A stretch of DNA of 64,000 nucleotides from Aquilaria yunnanensis (lineage: Eukaryota; Streptophyta; Magnoliopsida; Malvales; Thymelaeaceae), in assembly GCA_039654915.1 (NCBI GenBank), contig CM077599.1:73872001-73936000 (forward strand), given 5' to 3'. The notes beneath the pieces were generated by a model that had not been told where the DNA came from, made no database searches, and saw only the letters and a program-made list of their open reading frames with translations. Shown in pieces: positions 24,089-35,311 of this stretch (its first letter is position 1; each line of letters begins with the position of its first letter). Position numbers and translations under genes: made by a program.

Positions 24089-25229
24089 CACTACAAGAAA
24101 ATAGCGCTAATGTGACTGATGAGACTGAAATGCCACTAAAACAAGCAGTTGTAAAAACTACAGTCACATATACTGTGCAACTGCCTTATCCAATTAACAT
24201 GTGATTGACTGTGTCAGTCGGTCAACTACTAGACCAGTATAAGATGTGCGCTGAGTAAATCAGTCACATTTCAGTTGCACCCTTGATATTTTTCTTTTTT
24301 CCAATTTAATGTAAAATCTGTTTATAATTATTAAAATTATATTACAATTAATATAATGATTTAAATATCTAATAGCTATAATTATTATGATGATTATTAT
24401 AATTATTAAGATTGTTATATATTAGTATTAAAAAAAATAATGGAAAAAAATTATTAATGTAAATTGTCACTTAAATACAATTTAATTATAAAAATACCTA
24501 GATAACAACACGGTTAAACCTAGCAGAGGAGTGCACCCGTGGCTTCCTGGTCATCAACCCAAGCATCACTCTCATGAAATGCCATATTAAATAAACACCA
24601 AATTTAAGATTCAACTTAGAAAAAGAATTGAAGCAAGAAAGGTTGAAAACTTACCAGAATAAGAAGATGGCCTATACGAAAAACGATTGACAACAGCAAG
24701 AATGAGGAAGGAGCAAGAGAGAGGAAGAAGGAGGAAGATGAAGGAGCAAGGAAGAAAAAGGATGAGCAAAAAGGAGGAAGAAGTTAGAAGAGAACTGCAA
24801 AGTATGTGAACTTGGCAGAATGGGAAAGGGTAGGGTTTATAGGGTCCTGGAGTTTGCTGCGACTGACGTGCCAATAAATTTCAGTTGCACACAGTTAATG
24901 CGACTGACTAGCAAAAGTGATGTGATTGAAATTTAGTCGCATGCGGTTTAGATGGGTAAAATAGTCAATCGCAAGATTTTAAATTTCAAAGTTAAATTGA
25001 CTAGATGTATTCAGTTGCAAGGAGAAAAATTTTGTCACAGGGCCATATTAAATCAGTCACAAGACTATATAAATTCAGTAGCAAAACTATAGAATTCAAT
25101 CGCACTATATTTAGTCACACACAAGTTTTCCAAATATATAAACAATCATATATGAACATTAATATACGGTCATAAAATCTAGACATATATATTTGGATAA
25201 ACATAAACAAACATATAAATTATATTATG

Positions 25230-25270
<41 letters not shown>

Positions 25271-25419
25271 ACTGTTGTGTAACTAATGTTGGTGTGACTG
25301 AAAATTTTTGTTGTAAAAATTATGCTAGCCTAATCTATGTGGTTGGTATGTGATAAATATGTCTTGTCACTGACATTCAGTTACACAAATTAGTTACGTT
25401 TGTATATTTTTTTATTGTG
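24089..25419. mobile_element. CACTA-like non-autonomous element, TSD TAT
   Basis: The left end is CACTACAAGAAAATA (24089) and the right end is the inverted TATTTTTTTATTGTG ending at 25419 (12 of 15 matching). TAT flanks both sides (24086-24088, 25420-25422). Subterminal zones are rich in gtgactga, cagtcgca and cagttgca motifs in both orientations. A central purine-rich segment (24690-24790) gives a long but low-complexity minus-strand frame. It sits in the intron of the uL3 pseudogene. Confidence 0.88.
25231..25267. repeat. (TA)n microsatellite
   Basis: Uninterrupted alternation of T and A inside the CACTA element. Confidence 0.95.
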
Positions 25420-25689
25420 TATAAAGGACAACCCAATTAAAAATTTGAAGAAATTGTTATCAATCACATTAAATGAATTCCTTTACGTTAATGAGAAAGA
25501 AAACCCTGTTAAAGAAATGAACTTCAACATAATGAAATTAGAAGACTTCACTCACCATGTGCACGTTTGTCAAACTCTGACAATGTGTGTCATGCCAGCC
25601 CTGTAAACTAGGAAAACAGCGAGCTTGGTTGGATCGTCCTTGGGGAGGGCCTTCGTTATATCAGCAACAACATAAGTTCCCCAGGTCAA

Positions 25690-26870
25690 AAACGTAAAAT
25701 TAGACAGCCAAAATTCATTGCAAAATTGCTAGTCTCTCTGTTCTATATTCTGGCCACTTTTTCCTTTTTAGGTCGTCTCCAACTCATTTCACTGTTTTTT
25801 TATTTACTAAAATTTTTACACCCAATTTATCATAATACCTCCTTTTTAACTCTCACCGATCAAAACCTATCTAATGTTTTTATTCTCCAAAAGAACTAAC
25901 ATGTCAGGCGCGCATCTCTTTCTCCCTCTGCAGCAAAATGTCTTGGAACGCAAAATGTCTCGGGCCTCTCTTTCTTCATCTCAGTCCATTCAACTCGTCA
26001 ATTATATCCCAAATTGAATCTTAGTCTTCTAGCGCATCTTCTCTGAGGATCTTCAGTTTGATCTCGACACCAATCTCCTCATCAAGCTCACTTCCCTCCG
26101 CCGCATCCGCCTCATCGAGACTATTTGTGACCGTAACAAAAAACTTGCCCTCTCGTCACCGGAGACCACCGCCACCAGAGAAGATTTTTTGGCCCTTCGA
26201 CATGTAGGCAGCCAATTAATGAACTTGCAGGAGATTGGATCGATCTTATAATCCGAGGAGGTTGAGGGCGAGTAGGGAGAGTGATTGATTTGGGTCGACG
26301 TGAGTAAGGAGAGGGTGTCGATTTAGGGCAAGGTTAGCGATTTGGGTTGCCGGAGTAAGGGGAATCTGAGGGGAAAAGCCGGATATTTATTCGAAGTGGA
26401 GAGATGAGGGGAAGGGCAATCTTGGCAAGAAAGAGGCAAACAATACTTCACCTTGGGCTATGTGCAAATTGAGAAGGTGCAAAGAAAACAGCGTGCACGA
26501 GGAACTACATAAGAAACACTACTCGAAAATGGAAGTCTGTACCCATCATTCCTCTTTCTACACCACCAGGATCCATGTCCCGCGGCATCTTTAGGCACTT
26601 TGTGCATACACACGTGCAGACAACTTCTAGATGTCCTACAGTGTAACTATTTCCCATTCGAGTTGGTGAATGCATTTTATTAAATTGGCGATAGCTTTTA
26701 GAATGTTTCGGTAATTCTAAGTCGTGATGAAATCCATGATTTGCTTAAGATGTGCTACGAACTTGAGATCTGCACATGGGCTTTATATACACATCAAAAA
26801 TCATTTTTTTAAAACTTCCTCTAATAATTATATTGATAATTATGTTTAAGAGTTAATCATTATCAGTGTG
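25690..26870. other. Intergenic with one unassigned open stretch
   Basis: No transposon boundary was found. The interval contains the short open frame described at 26024-26252 and is otherwise noncoding. Confidence 0.35.
26024..26252 (+). pseudogene. Possible gene fragment, unrecognised
   Basis: The plus frame reads FSEDLQFDLDTNLLIKLTSL, then RRIRLIETICDRNKK, and ends at a stop near 26250. The amino-acid mix is balanced and helix-like, unlike the low-complexity frames elsewhere, and local GC is raised. I do not recognise a family and see no plausible start. It could be a captured exon or chance. Confidence 0.22.
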
Positions 26871-26904
26871 GTAATAGTAAATGAGATTTTTTTTGAACGG
26901 CAAC

Positions 26905-26928
26905 AAGAATATATATATATATATATAT
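26905..26928. repeat. (TA)n tract in the LINE 3' UTR
   Basis: Short TA alternation about 15-40 bp inside the 3' end of the LINE. Confidence 0.85.
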
Positions 26929-27347
26929 TTTTTAAGGAGTAAATGACCGGAAAACTGACACTAGCCAGCAGCTAGCAAAATAACATAACACACCTACCCC
27001 TCCCCTCCCTCAGAAATTAAGCAACCAATCCCCTGTGAAGCCACCTATACACTTAAACTAGATACAATTTTGTAGAGCTTGACAGGGGTTGAGCAACCAA
27101 TCCACCAACAACAATTTTACCCTTTTGAATCTATGACTAATCTAGAAGAATGAATAAAACTGAACATCCCCTAGCATATGCATCACCGAAACCATCATTA
27201 AAGACATAGTTATTTCTAGACTTCCAAATGATCCAGCAAGTAACATAACACACTGCCTGCCAAAGTCTCTGAATCATGCCCGGGAGTCTTTGACTCCGTG
27301 AGACAAATATCGCATATGCAGTGTCTAAAGGGGTAGTTCTAGCAAGT

Positions 27348-27731
27348 TGCCACCACAGTAGTACCTTTTGCCATAGAGATGTGGCCAAACTGCAGCGTGC
27401 CATGATGTGATCAACTATTTCCTCCCCAAAATGACACAGTGGACAGCGAATATCTGCAATTTCCACTCCTCTAGCTGCCAGATTTGTTCTTGATGGCAAT
27501 TGACCAAGAACCGCCCTCCAGACACATAAATTTACCTTTTGCCACCACAGTAGTACCTTTTTCCATAGAGATGTGGCCAAACTGCAGCGTGCCATGATGT
27601 GATCAACTAGTTCCTCCCCAAAATGACACAGTGGACAGCGAACATCTGCAATTTCCATTCCTCTAGTTGCCAAATTTGTTCTTGATGGCAATCGACCAAG
27701 AACCGCCCTCCAGACACATAAATTTACCTTT
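27348..27731 (-). repeat. In-frame 192-bp tandem duplication of the zf-RVT domain
   Basis: 27348-27539 and 27540-27731 are tandem copies differing at about 7 of 192 positions. Each encodes 64 residues running from KVNLCVWRAVLG through CPLCHFGEE to KVLLWWQ. The duplication is a multiple of three and keeps the frame, so the inferred ORF2 carries two adjacent zinc-binding domains. Confidence 0.93.
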
Positions 27732-30417
27732 TGAGACACTAGCGAGTTCCAAGCAAATATTGGCATCGATAGCTCCGGCTGCAAGCACACTTCATCTAGC
27801 AAGGAAGATAGTTTTCTCACTGTAAAATCACCGCCTCAATCCAATGCCCAAGACCAATCATCTTTCGCATCTGTTGACAATGAAACATTTAAAACAAGAG
27901 AGATGAGTTCTGCCAATTGCTTTTCTTCCACTCCCCTAAGCCTTCTCCGCCAGCTCCATCGCTAAACCCATTTCTCCCCTTCCCATACACCTTTATGAGA
28001 CACCATGCACTCTTTATTGACCTCCGCCCTATATAATTTAGGAAATTTCTCTTTTAGACACATGTCCCCAACCCAAACATCTTTCCAAAATTTCACCTCA
28101 TCCCCTCTCTCCACCTTTCTCCTAAAAGAGTTAACAAAGTTAATCCCTTTTTCTTCTATTTCAAAACCTACTTTAACAATCTCACCCTAGATTCCAGCAA
28201 ACTGACTTCCTTCCTTAGACCTCCCTACCCCTCCACTCTCCCCCCAAATTGCTTTAATAACTCTAACCCACAAGGAATCCTCACTTTTCCTAAACCTCCA
28301 CCACCATTTCCCCAACAGCCCCAGGTTTTTTGCCTGAAGGCTTCCTACACCTAAACCACTTACGTTTTTACTAGACAAGATTTTTTTCCAAGCAACCCAT
28401 GTAATTTTTTTCCCCTAACCACTCCCTCCCCAAAAGAAGTTGTTCCTCACACTCTCAATATGATTAATGACTTTCACAGGGGCGCAGAACAGAGAGAAGA
28501 AAAATAAGGGCAGGCTTCCCAGAACAGTTTTGATCAATTTTAACCTCCCACCAGCCGATAAGAGTTTGCTCCTCCATGAGTTTAACCTCCTTTCAACTTT
28601 CTATACCACAATCTTCCAAGATTCAATTCTTTTCATATTTTCTCCCACCGGAAACCCCAGATAAATCAACAGTAATTTATCATCCTTGCAGTTCACTTTA
28701 TTGGCTAAAAGGTGAACCTTATCTCTCGACACACCAACCCCGAAAATTCTACTTTTGATTAAGTTCACCCGCAGGCCAGATGCCAACTCAAAACACCTCA
28801 ACAATTTCACCAAGTTAACTAAATTCTGTTCATTCCACTCCCCCATAAAAATTGTGTCATCCGCATATTGAAGGTGAGAGAGCTTTAAACTTCCATCTCC
28901 TACCTTCACGTCTATGAATAAATTATTCTCCACCGCCTCAAGCATCATAACATTGAAGGCTTTTGCTACGATCAAGTATAAAAAAGATGATAGTGGATCT
29001 CCTTGCCTTACTCCTTTCTCTATCTTGAATTCTGTAGTTGGGCATCCGTTCACCAAAACTGACACCATAGAGAATTCCAAACACGCTCGAATCCATCTCC
29101 TCCACTTAGGACCAAACTCCATTTGTTGCATAACATCTTCTAAGAATCTCCAACTAATACTGTCATATGCTCTTTCGAAATCCACTTTGAACAACAACAA
29201 CTTATGTCGTTTTTTCTTTGCAGCCCTCACTATCTCATTAACAATGAAAACCCCATCCAGAATTTGTCTTCATTTTATAAACCCTGTTTGAACCTCCCCT
29301 ATCAATCTTGGCATAACCCTTTTCAACCTGTTAGCCAAAACTTTTACAATGATTTTGTACTGGCATCCTACTAGGCTAATTGGCCGATAGTCTCGGAGGG
29401 AAGTTGGGTTTTTGCTCTTTGGGACCAAAGTAATGAAGGAGGAGTTACATCCTCTATCAATTTCACACGATAGGGCAAACCCCTGCAACCACTTCATCAC
29501 GTCCCCTTTAACAACATTCCAGAAGCGCTTTAAGGAGATGTGTGTCTGATCATTGTCCCTCTACTGCCCAATTGACCCTCGCTTTCTGCTTAGCCTCCTC
29601 ATTTTTCATTTTTTCTAGCTTCAGAATACTGTACAGAATCTCCCTTTCACCTTCACCTCATCCTCAGTAAGATCTCTTTGCTCTGCAACTCGATCCTAAT
29701 CTTCTAACTCAGACTTCTTCTTTTCTGCTTCCTTAAAGTCCACATCCAGAACGGCGGCCTTCCACCTCTTGATAGCATCTTTGAGCTTTTTTAATTTAGC
29801 TTTTATCACACATCCCATCCGGCCTCGAACTGAATTATCATTCCAAACAGAAGTCACCAACTCAGGGAAATCAGGGTGGCCCATCCAAGTGTTAAACAAT
29901 CTGAACGAAGTTGGGCCAAAATCTTGCTTATCTACCTTCAACATAATGGGACAATGATTAGACACACATTTCCTTAAAGCCATAGTCCTAGTTGTAGGTC
30001 ACTGCTCTACAAAGTGAGCTGTTACCAAAAATCTGTCTAGCCTGCTCATTTTTTACCCCTCTTTGTTAAACCATGTGAACTTCCTGCCACCTATTTGGAG
30101 AAGCACAAACTCCGCTTGATTAATAAACTCATTAAAAGAAAACGCCACCCTCCTATCAAAATAGCTGCCTCTTCGCTCATCGGTTGTTCTTATAGCATTA
30201 AAATCCCCTAGCAAAATCCAGATTCCAGGCCTCTTTTTCATTTCCTCCTTCAGGACTTCCCATAAAGCTTCTTTCTGATTAGCCTGTTGAGGAGCGTATA
30301 TGTTCACTAAGTTTACTTGCTCAGAACATCCATCCCACAAACCAGTCACTTTTAGATACCCTTGGCCACCAAAATGGTCCAGGAACTAAAAATAAGCAGG
30401 ATTCCATATATTGACTA

Positions 30418-33093
30418 TGGCGGAACAGGGCCCCAGTGCCCTGAATTACTAACATTGGTAGGCTCTAGGGAACTATGATCCCACTTAAGTTACAGTTGGC
30501 TAGTTATTACTTGTAAAAATACCTTAAATCATTTCGTGCAACTAGTTTCTTAGCCTACCCTGCATAAAAGATATGCATGCGTTGTCCTGGCTATGCAATA
30601 ATAATTAAATTAAAACTTCATCGAAAACAGTGCCGCGGCAATTAATGAAAACATAAATCAAATAAGCCAAGACATAAATCTTTAGTTGCTTTAACTTCAA
30701 GTAACAACTGCGTGCATACATCTTAAACTTATATGCACCCAAAAGTAACTTTAGTGTTATACACACCCATGGTCATTAGTATAGGCAGTCTATGTATGAA
30801 ATTACCATACATATCAAAGAAATATCTTATAACTACTAACTACTAAGATCCGTCCTTAGCTCTTCACCCAAGCAAGAAAGCTTCAAGTGATGAGCCACAC
30901 TATCCTTGTGCTCACTTAGCCTCTCTGTAAGGCAAACACTTTGGTCAGTACTTACTTACGCTGTAAGTAACTTAGAAAACATAAAGTTTCCTACTTAGAG
31001 AATACCTTTGAAACTAAAAGAACTTAGCTTTAACAGTGCCCCTTACCAACTGTTAAGCCCAGACAAAAGTGCTTAAACCTGCACAACACTTAAGGGGTGA
31101 GTACTCCGAAGTACTCAGTAAGGGATTAGCATCTGCAGGAAAAACATAATGCATGCAAACGAGGCACAACAAGCATATAAATAATGCATACAAAACAAAT
31201 CAACAAACAAGCAAACAACACACAACCAAAAGCAAGTAAATAAACAACAATAATGCAAATGATGGGATGGATGGATGAATGAATGAATGAATTATGCACA
31301 TGCAATGCGCTTAGGACTTCCTTACACCCGTAGGTGTTGGACTTGTCGTGAGCTCTTACGACTGGGGTACTTGGATACTGGCCCTCGTATCCTTGCTAGC
31401 ACTTAATTAACCCCTTGAAGTCCACTTACGGGCACCTTAGAGTAAGACCTTGCTTACTCAACCTTACCCGCCTTGACGAGCTACTTAGAGTAAGTTTCCA
31501 CCTACTCACTTCTTACCCGTCTCTTCCCTTAAATTATTGTGCAGGGTAGTTATCCTATGTGGTTAAACTAGTCAAACCCTCAAGGTTTAACTCAAACACT
31601 ACTAGTGGCTTGCCTACCAAACCAAATGGTTCGGTTGGGATCGACTTAGGTTTTTCTCTCTATTGACCATATGTAAATGATACTCTATACGGCCAATAAA
31701 GAGTCTAAAAACCCCTCTTAATCCCCTTAGTGCTCATTCAAAAGCTTAAGCACACTTGAATTACTTAGCCACCAAGTCACACACTTTTACTTAACCACAC
31801 AACTTAACTACCTCCTAAATAATGCAAAATTCCCGCTCTAGGAATGAATTCTAGACCCAACCGAGGCTATGGAACCTCTTAGGATAACCTAGGAATAGAA
31901 ACCGAGAGCCTAAGTTAACCTTAGGATGGCCGGAAAATGAGGCCAAAATCCCACTTGGCGACGCGGCGCCAAGGAGCAATTGCTTCTGGCGACGCGGCGC
32001 CGACGAACAAACGTTCTGTGTACAATTTCGCATTCTGGCGCCGCGGCGCCAATTCACGGACGAATTGGCGACGCGTCGGCAACTTGATTTTCTGGGTTTG
32101 TGCGTCCGTGTCGTTCTTGCACATAAACTACTCAAACTCTCTCGTTTCTAATCCAAACTTAATGGGTCTTGTTCCTAATTCATCCCCACACACAAGACTA
32201 CAAAACCATGCATTATTTGAGCTTGATTACTTAAACCCTTACCTCAATTTAGCCACACAAGCAAGCAATGCAACATAAGCTTTCCTAGCTCCACAAGCTT
32301 CCTTGAGTTCCAAGTCTAAAACCAAAGCAATTTGGCACCCAAACCAATCAAACCAAGACCATTTCTAGCTCTTAAAACAACCTAGAACCAATCCAAATAA
32401 ACTCAAGAAGCTTACCCACGAAAATTGGATCCAAAACAAGCTTCCAAAGAGCAAACTTGAGCTAGAACATCACAAACAAGCTTGGTGATCCTTCTAACAC
32501 CTTGGGCACCCTTTAATTTGATGAAATCTTGCAAGAAAATGGAAGCTTGGGCTGTGATTTTGGGAGAGGAAGTGGAGCCACGAAAATATGGAGTTAGTTG
32601 CAAATGACTAAGGAAGAAGAAGACTTGGATATATGTAAACAAGTCAACTTTTCCTTCTCCTTGCACCTAAGTCCACTAGCTTTCAAAAGCTTCAACTAGC
32701 TCACCAAACCCTCACTCAAAACCACCTTTCTTTGTTCCAAAGGGTACTAAAAAGCTTCCCAAACTTAATTTTCTTGAACACTTTAGCCACTTAAGTTCTA
32801 AATGGCTCAAAAACACACTTAGTGCCACAAGTTGTCAAAGCTTACTAGGATGATTCTAAAAGCTAGAACAACTAATGGTCTTGACTTAACTATGCCAAAT
32901 CACACTTAGGAACTCACTTAACTTAAATAAGCTTATGTTACTTGCTTAACAAGGCACTAATTGAGGTACTTAATTTCATAAACACTTAATCAAAGTAAAT
33001 AAACACTTACTTGATTAATCGACTAGGAGAGCCGTCACACTTGGGAAACACTTACCTCAACATTTTATGTAGAGGAAATACTAGGAGAGCCTT
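30418..33093 (-). mobile_element. 2.7-kb insertion in LINE ORF2, probable gypsy-type solo LTR
   Basis: The insertion interrupts the endonuclease between SGRLVNV and NPAYF. The flanks are TATATTGACTA (30407-30417) and TACATTGACTA (33094-33104), 10 of 11 matching. On the minus strand it can be read as running from TGTAAAGGCTCTCCTAGT to TTCCGCCA, that is TG to CA. A related TGTGACGGCTCTCCTAGT lies 57 bp further in. The interior lacks coding capacity and contains CTGAGTACTTCGGAGTACTC, a motif type I associate with plant gypsy LTRs. The TSD is longer than the usual 5 bp, so the solo-LTR call is inference; an unclassified DNA element is the alternative. Confidence 0.5.
31950..32085. repeat. CpG-rich GGCGACGCGGCGCC repeats
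   Basis: Four variants of GGCGACGCGGCGCC lie within about 130 bp (near 31958, 31986, 32035 and 32063). This is the most CpG-dense patch of the window, inside the LTR-like insertion. Confidence 0.8.
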
Positions 33094-33380
33094 TACATTG
33101 ACTAACCTCCCTGAGAAGCCAATGGCATCTTGTTGCACAAACCCAAAGTCCTCCGTTCCCCATATCGATTTCACCTTCAATCTAATATCCCCTGCAGAAA
33201 TTGTTTCTTGGACACCCAAAAATTCCACTCTTTCAACATGGCATAATTCTTGAACCACCCTTCTCTTCCATGATTTCCCCAACCCTCTAATATTTAAAGA
33301 CATAATTCTCATGATTTAAGATTTGTCCCCTTACCTTTCCGAGTGCCTTTTAGTTGCTTTACTACTTGCTTTTTCGCTGC

Positions 33381-35170
33381 CTACATGTTGAACCCCACCA
33401 AGCTTCCTATCTGACAGGTCGAGTCTGCCTCTATGGATATGCTATCTTCAACACGTAACTGGTCTTCCGATTGTTTCAGCCTGGCCAGGCTCACTATGTT
33501 CTGCAGGTTGGAATCCGATAATGATTGTCCTACTATGCCCTTTACCTCCATCCATAGGTCTAATTGGAGCTTCGCTTCTTTATTATCCTTCATATCCTCC
33601 ATCTGCTTCTGCCTGGCCACTTTTTTTTATGAAACACAGGCTCGTTTTCCCTGCCCAGCCCCCTGTTCGTTCCATCACTTCGTAGAGATGCTTTGACTTG
33701 CTCTGTTTTTCCGGTTTCTTTACCATTTTCCTAGTCTGGGCTTTGTCACGCTTCTTTTTCTTCACATCCACTAGCCCACTGCATTCTCCCCACTCCCCTT
33801 CTTCATGGTCGCCGTTGTAGCCCATTACGAGCCCAAACTCCACTTGGTCCAAAATCGTTTGAGGATTTAATTTTGTCTCAATTAGCTGTGGGCCATTATT
33901 CAGCGCCTTTTTTGCCAGTCTGTCCTCGTCTTCCGAGTCTGCTACCCTTATTTCTTTAGATTTGTGTTTCCCCTTTAACCGAAGGTCCTTGTTTGAATTG
34001 TTTCCCTTGTCACGTGATGGCCTGCATTGACCCACCCGGAACTCCGCTACCAATTCAGCTTTCCCATATTCCAAAGCATCCTCTTCTCCACCTGTTCTAC
34101 TGTTCTCCATGTCTGCTTCCAGCGACTCATTTTCTTCCTCTGCACTTTCTTCTTCCCAACTCGCTACGTCGTTAACAGAGTAAGTCAATTCTTCAGACTG
34201 ATATCTCGGCTCGAAATCCACCTTAAGGCTAAGGTCTTCTGAGACTCTAACATCATAATCTTTACCCATGACTTTCACTTTTAAAACCGTAATAATTTGC
34301 TCCAAATTCTGAGAAACGACACAGACTCTTTCGACATGAATCTGGACTTTTTCCCGAGTGAACTCTTTTACGACTATAATTTTTCCCCACTGGCTCGCAA
34401 TGGCGGCCAAGTTTTCAGCACACTAGGCGTGCAATGGTAATCCTTCGATATTCAGCCAGACAACTATACTAGCTTGCTTCAACTTCATCGACCATGGTGC
34501 TATCCACTCAAACCATTGACGGAACAACTTTGCTCCCTCCCTTATCATTATATCTCTTTCCTTCTTCAAGGCGTACTCCAGCAAGACTCGCATCCCGCCT
34601 ACATATTTGACTACACAAGGACCAACCCCCTCTTCATCACATAGATTTTGCATACCTTTGATTATCTGGAATTTTTTTACCTCTCCGATCGCACATCTTT
34701 GTAGCCACTTCAACTCGTTCGTCCTAGCTTTCACCTCAATTCCGGCGCAGGCTTCCTTGACTTCATTTTGCACTTCCCGCTTCTTAGTGTCTATGTTCGT
34801 TCCAACAACTACTTCCACGTAGCTTCTGTTGTCCCTCCGTATTACTTCCTCCTTCGCCGAGAGCTGGAACTCCTTTGTTTGGCCAATACCTCGACTGTCA
34901 GCTGCTTTTCTCTGGAATCTTGAGAGATTTACCCTTAGCTTGTAGCTTCATATCCAAATCTCGTTTAACTTTTTCTCCAGCTCCACCCCAGCCTCCCCCT
35001 TTTTGAATCTCACGAATCCAAATTTTTGTCCACTCTTTGCTCTCTTTCGTGCGATATAGACATCTAAGACGGTTCCATACCGTTGAAAGACCGACCATAG
35101 ATGTTTCGAGTCCCAATCTTCTGGAAAATTGGTGAAGAAAAACGTTAGCGCTAGCTTGTCCATAGCTCAA
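33381..35170 (-). pseudogene. LINE ORF1: RRM-like N-terminus and downstream domain
   Basis: From 35163 the frame reads FFTNFPEDWDSKHLW, then DVYIARKRAKSGQKFGFVRF, an RRM-like fold typical of plant L1 ORF1. A frame break precedes the second part (34818-34423), which ends IEGLPLHA followed by a TAG where related proteins have Trp. The same frame then continues from 34422 through CVVSQNLEQI and an acidic, Lys-rich tail. A T-run near 33620 shifts the last part (33620-33381). ORF1 ends 69 bp before ORF2 begins. ORF1 proteins bind LINE RNA; this one is interrupted by at least two shifts and one stop. Confidence 0.88.
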
Positions 35171-35311
35171 TCCAAATCTCGGACGGAATTGCCTGCCCTA
35201 TATTCCTTCTCAAGACCATGGCCCCCGAACCTCTCTCTCTCTCTCTCCCTCTCTCGCTCTTTCTCTCTCATGGTTACCATTCTTGTTTGTTCTTATAATA
35301 GTAAATGAGAT

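Larger units (their letters stand above)
23649..25672 (-). pseudogene. RPL3: Ribosomal protein uL3 (RPL3) gene fragment, CACTA in its intron
   Basis: On the minus strand, 25672-25556 encodes KALPKDDPTKL and YRAGMTHIVR, the conserved N-terminal part of cytosolic uL3. A frame break follows HIVR and a GTGAG donor-like site lies at 25555. An acceptor-like TGCAG precedes 23954. From there 23954-23649 encodes [43 protein letters not shown] and [17 protein letters not shown], also characteristic of uL3. The second exon also loses frame near its end and stops. The first exon and everything downstream are missing. Retention of an intron indicates a DNA-level duplication rather than a processed copy. 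uL3 lines the peptidyl-transferase region of the 60S subunit; this copy covers only a small N-terminal part and is not functional. Confidence 0.88.
27137..33312 (-). pseudogene. LINE ORF2: endonuclease, reverse transcriptase, zf-RVT
   Basis: ORF2 starts at 33312 (MRIMSLNIRGLG) with the apurinic-type endonuclease: FLGVQET holds the catalytic Glu. After the insertion it continues at 30417 with LLGDFNAIR. The SDH motif near 29960 reads VSNHCPIM, that is Asp to Asn. The reverse transcriptase has DYRPISLVG (29400), FKVDFERAYDS (29190), VRQGDPLS and the catalytic QYADDTIF (28880-28860). The C-terminal zf-RVT domain at 27731-27348 has CPLCHFGEE and DHIMARCS and is duplicated. Frameshifts near 29240, 29510-29690 and 28600-27830 break the frame. 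The protein would nick target DNA and copy LINE RNA in place; this copy cannot. Confidence 0.93.
26888..35295 (-). mobile_element. Full-length L1-type LINE, 16-bp TSD
   Basis: The element is flanked by a perfect 16-bp duplication, TAATAGTAAATGAGAT, at 26872-26887 and 35296-35311. The 3' end (low coordinate) has an A tract, seen as T on the plus strand at 26888-26894. The 5' end (35295) leads into a CT-rich leader, then ORF1 (RRM-like) and ORF2 (endonuclease, reverse transcriptase, zinc-finger domain) on the minus strand. Excluding a 2.68-kb insertion the length is about 5.7 kb, normal for plant L1 elements. Frameshifts and stops in both ORFs make it inactive. Confidence 0.93.

Noticed and set aside
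24611..24874. 87-codon minus-strand ORF
   Set aside because: Lies in the purine-rich core of the CACTA element and is a hydrophobic low-complexity translation.
33433..34242. Plus-strand ORFs opposite LINE ORF1
   Set aside because: Antisense shadows of the recognisable minus-strand LINE protein.
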